Below, one piece after another: positions 13,566 to 14,321 of a DNA stretch of 14,321 nucleotides. Origin of the DNA: an uncultured Limnohabitans sp. (GTDB lineage Bacteria > Pseudomonadota > Gammaproteobacteria > Burkholderiales > Burkholderiaceae_C). The stretch is from contig NZ_CALBEX010000407.1 of the NCBI RefSeq assembly GCF_937889215.1, positions 1 to 14,321 on the forward strand, written 5' to 3'. Both the position numbers and the translations under genes were made by a program. Under the pieces are notes generated by a model, which saw only the letters and a program-made list of their open reading frames with translations, was not told the origin of the DNA and did not search any database. Every line of letters begins with the position of its first letter. The stretch's first letter is position 1.

Positions 13566-14321
13566 ATGACTGCAAGCTTGGCTACGGTCGCCTACATCGG
13601 CGCAACCATCCTCTTCATCCTCAGCCTGGGCGGTTTGTCCAACCAGGAAACGGCACGCCGGGGCAACCTCTACGGCATGGTCGGCATGGCCTTGGCCGTG
13701 TTGGCCGCCGTGTTCGGCCCTCAAGTTACCGCCGCGGGTATCCCATGGATCATTGGCGCTTTGGTCGTCGGCGGGGGCATTGGCCTGTATGCCGCGCGCT
13801 CGGTGCAAATGACCCAAATGCCCGAATTGGTCGCCCTCATGCACAGCATGGTTGGCATGGCCGCGGTGCTGGTCGGTTACGCCACCTACGTGGACCCTGA
13901 GGCCACCAAAGGCTTTGAGGGCGCGGCGCACACCATCCACGCAATGGAGATCTACATCGGCATCTTTATTGGCGCGGTGACCTTTTCCGGCTCCATTGCT
14001 GCGTTTGGCAAACTCTCGGGCCGCATCGGCGGCAGCCCCTTGTTGCTGCCCGCACGCCACTGGCTTAACCTGGCCGGTTTGCTGGCCGTGGTGTACTTTG
14101 GCAGCATGTTCTTGCAGGCTGAGAGCATCGAAGCAGGCCTGTTCCCTTTGTTCATGATGAGCGCCATCGCGCTGCTGTTCGGCATCCACATGGTCATGGC
14201 CATTGGCGGCGCCGACATGCCGGTGGTGGTGTCCATGCTCAACAGCTATTCGGGTTGGGCAGCGGCTGCCACCGGCTTTATGTTGGGCAACGACCTGCTG
14301 ATCGTCACCGGCGCCCTGGTG
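13566..14321 (+). CDS. pntB: NAD(P) transhydrogenase subunit beta, 5' part (cut by window edge)
   Basis: PntB supplies the remaining membrane helices and the NADP(H)-binding domain III of the transhydrogenase. The 252 codons present run open to the window edge. They cover the membrane part: MTASLATVAYIGATILFILS is the first helix, followed by LGGLSNQETARRGN, as in E. coli PntB. QMPELVALMHSMVGMAAVLVG at 84-101 contains His93, which corresponds by position to E. coli beta-His91 in the proton channel. AFGKLSGRIGG, LPARHWLN and MAIGGADMPVVVSMLNSYSGWAAA are further conserved blocks. Domain III is beyond the window. The ATG follows an AAGAAAAGAGA purine stretch, 58 bases after pntA, and the two are surely co-transcribed. 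Confidence 0.96.
   Translation, partial: MTASLATVAYIGATILFILSLGGLSNQETARRGNLYGMVGMALAVLAAVFGPQVTAAGIPWIIGALVVGGGIGLYAARSVQMTQMPELVALMHSMVGMAAVLVGYATYVDPEATKGFEGAAHTIHAMEIYIGIFIGAVTFSGSIAAFGKLSGRIGGSPLLLPARHWLNLAGLLAVVYFGSMFLQAESIEAGLFPLFMMSAIALLFGIHMVMAIGGADMPVVVSMLNSYSGWAAAATGFMLGNDLLIVTGALV

Noticed and set aside
1..14321. Mobile elements, CRISPR arrays, tRNA/rRNA genes, defence or toxin-antitoxin genes
   Set aside because: No transposase, integrase, spacer-repeat pattern, cloverleaf sequence or defence domain was seen on either strand.

Overview
The window is about 14.3 kb of GC-rich, densely coding chromosomal DNA. It carries ordinary housekeeping genes: nucleotide excision repair, single-strand DNA binding, tRNA thiolation, a Nudix hydrolase and proton-translocating transhydrogenase. 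It has no sign of phage, transposon, CRISPR or plasmid DNA. The protein sequences, the uvrA / MFS transporter / ssb block, the DUF3422 protein and a one-piece PntA followed by PntB suggest a betaproteobacterium of the Burkholderiales, most likely Comamonadaceae-like. That placement is inferred from family resemblance, since no search could be run.

Layout. At the left edge the first codons of a leftward gene (possibly a J-domain protein) diverge from a small coiled-coil, tail-anchored protein (243-623). Next, on the minus strand, come a glutaredoxin/GST-N-like protein (648-1040) and, upstream of it, uvrA (1107-4055). An MFS transporter (4196-5383) reads away from uvrA and is followed by ssb (5419-5913), which ends at a textbook intrinsic terminator (5943-5968). 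Two plus-strand membrane-protein genes follow: a TehA/SLAC1-type channel (5988-6995) and a DUF3422 protein (7043-8377). mnmA (8408-9565, minus) converges on DUF3422 and diverges from a small membrane-anchored lytic transglycosylase (9639-10367, plus). A nudJ-like Nudix gene and a TSUP transporter gene form a minus-strand pair joined by an ATGA stop/start overlap (11680 to 10422). They diverge from pntA (11903-13507), which is followed by pntB (13566 to the right edge, incomplete).

How the genes relate. uvrA and ssb both handle DNA damage and sit back to back as in enterobacteria, but with a transporter gene between them. nudJ and mnmA, neighbours in E. coli, are both present here but separated by the TSUP and transglycosylase genes. 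pntA and pntB make the subunits of one membrane complex that couples NADH/NADP+ hydride transfer to the proton gradient.

No undescribed multi-gene system was found. The points most worth a second look are regulatory. Three minus-strand genes (uvrA, mnmA, nudJ) each have the hexamer GATAAT 6-8 bases before the start codon, where a -10 element would give a leaderless mRNA. A 9-bp hairpin without a T-tract sits between pntA and pntB. There are also perfect inverted repeats upstream of pntA and of the DUF3422 gene.
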